Origin: an uncultured Ilumatobacter sp.
GTDB lineage: Bacteria > Actinomycetota > Acidimicrobiia > Acidimicrobiales > Ilumatobacteraceae
Direction of reading: 5' to 3'
Length of the DNA: 5,084 nucleotides
Assembly: GCA_937891565.1 (NCBI GenBank)
Contig: CALAHA010000070.1
Span: 1 to 5,084, forward strand
Shown here: one piece after another, positions 4,578 to 5,084 of the stretch
How positions within the stretch are numbered: the stretch's first letter is position 1
Layout: the number at the start of each line of letters is the position of its first letter
Notes under the pieces: generated by a model
Databases searched by the model: none
What the model was told of the DNA's origin: nothing
The model's input: the letters and a program-made list of their open reading frames with translations, nothing else
Translations under genes and position numbers: made by a program

Positions 4578-5084
4578 CAATCTGTTCGGATTCACGCGCT
4601 GCAGCGGCAAAGATCCCCTTGGCCATCAACGACGTTTCTTGCTTTCGCCGGCCACGATAAACGAGCGCCCGCTGGCGGTGAATGCCGCTGTCGGCCGGGG
4701 CAGCCCATCCCGCCAAGTCGGCCAAATGGCAGGCCAACCGATGATCTCCCTGCTCAGCGATAATCTGTGCACGCGCGATCAACACGTTTGCGCCACCAGC
4801 GAGGGAAGCCAGTTCGATCGCGAGTGCGGCATCAGGCGACGGCTTGAGCCGGCTCGCAGCACCGTCCCACCACCCGCCGAACTGCCGCCAGACACCGCGT
4901 ACGACGAATTCGGGCTCGTCGTAGAGCGGCCGGAGATAGGGCTTGCTGAGCAAATCTTCCGGGACAGTGACTGAATGCACAATGGTGTCGAGCACTTCAC
5001 CGGCGTTCATCATGTCGATGACCTCGCTCACGATCAGTTCCAACGACGTCGCAACGTCATCGAGCACTCGAGCGATGCGGTCCT
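4558..5084 (-). CDS. Metallo-beta-lactamase-family protein with alkyl-sulfatase dimerisation domain, C-terminal part
   Basis: The last 174 residues are visible. The frame stays open to the window edge (DRIAR precedes the GTG at 5067), so that GTG is very likely internal. The visible part matches the alkyl-sulfatase dimerisation domain: MMNAGEVLDTIVHSV, VPEDLLSKPYLRPLYDEPEF, RGVWRQFGGWWDG, a helical segment rich in Ala with LACHLADLAGWAAP, and the closing ETSLMAKGIFAAAARESE. Family members carry an N-terminal di-zinc metallo-beta-lactamase domain that hydrolyses sulfate esters or related substrates; that domain is outside the window, so activity cannot be judged. The protein ends about ten residues after the dimerisation domain and lacks the C-terminal SCP2-like substrate domain of long SdsA1-type alkyl sulfatases. 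It precedes rplU by 66 nt with no clear terminator between. Family call firm, substrate unknown. Confidence 0.88.
   Translation of the reverse strand, partial: DRIARVLDDVATSLELIVSEVIDMMNAGEVLDTIVHSVTVPEDLLSKPYLRPLYDEPEFVVRGVWRQFGGWWDGAASRLKPSPDAALAIELASLAGGANVLIARAQIIAEQGDHRLACHLADLAGWAAPADSGIHRQRALVYRGRRKQETSLMAKGIFAAAARESEQIAQSGAD

Noticed and set aside
4639..4974. Plus-strand open frame opposite the metallo-beta-lactamase-like gene
   Set aside because: The minus-strand frame matches the alkyl-sulfatase dimerisation domain along its length; the plus-strand product shows no family features.
5065..5067. GTG 5067 as the true start of the alkyl-sulfatase-like protein
   Set aside because: The frame remains open to the window edge, and the fragment would lack the catalytic metallo-beta-lactamase domain found before this region in the family.

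Overview
The window looks like a piece of an actinobacterial chromosome, possibly from the class Acidimicrobiia. The reasons are the high GC content, a GTP-dependent (not ATP-dependent) PEP carboxykinase, a zinc-ribbon type L28 next to a DAK2-domain gene, and weak or missing Shine-Dalgarno sites on several genes. The class-level placement is an impression from protein wording, not a computed phylogeny. All genes read as ordinary chromosomal housekeeping genes. I see no transposase, integrase, tRNA, rRNA, CRISPR array or phage gene.

Layout, left to right. Positions 1-1139, minus strand: the N-terminal 379 codons of a DAK2/FakA-like protein, running off the left edge. Positions 1140-1301: a divergent intergenic region. 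Positions 1302-1737, plus strand: rpmB (L28), followed after 22 nt by a small cold-shock-domain-like gene. Positions 1738-1998: a non-coding stretch with two short tandem repeats in front of pckG. Positions 1999-3786, plus strand: complete pckG. Positions 3787-3905: two strong stem-loops, one ending pckG and one ending the convergent ribosomal operon. Positions 4491-3906, minus strand: rplU then rpmA. Positions 5084-4558, minus strand: the C-terminal end of a metallo-beta-lactamase-family protein with an alkyl-sulfatase-type dimerisation domain, cut by the right edge.

Three ribosomal protein genes (L28, L21, L27) flank the gluconeogenic enzyme pckG, which stands alone between a repeat-containing upstream region and its own terminator. 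The genes do not form one pathway. rplU-rpmA is a two-gene transcript that ends in a terminator without obg next to it, and rpmB is probably co-transcribed with the cold-shock-like gene.

No convincing new multi-gene system is present. The points most worth a second look are the cold-shock-like protein without its usual RNA-binding aromatics, the two tandem repeats upstream of pckG, and a probable leaderless GTG start on the DAK2 gene.
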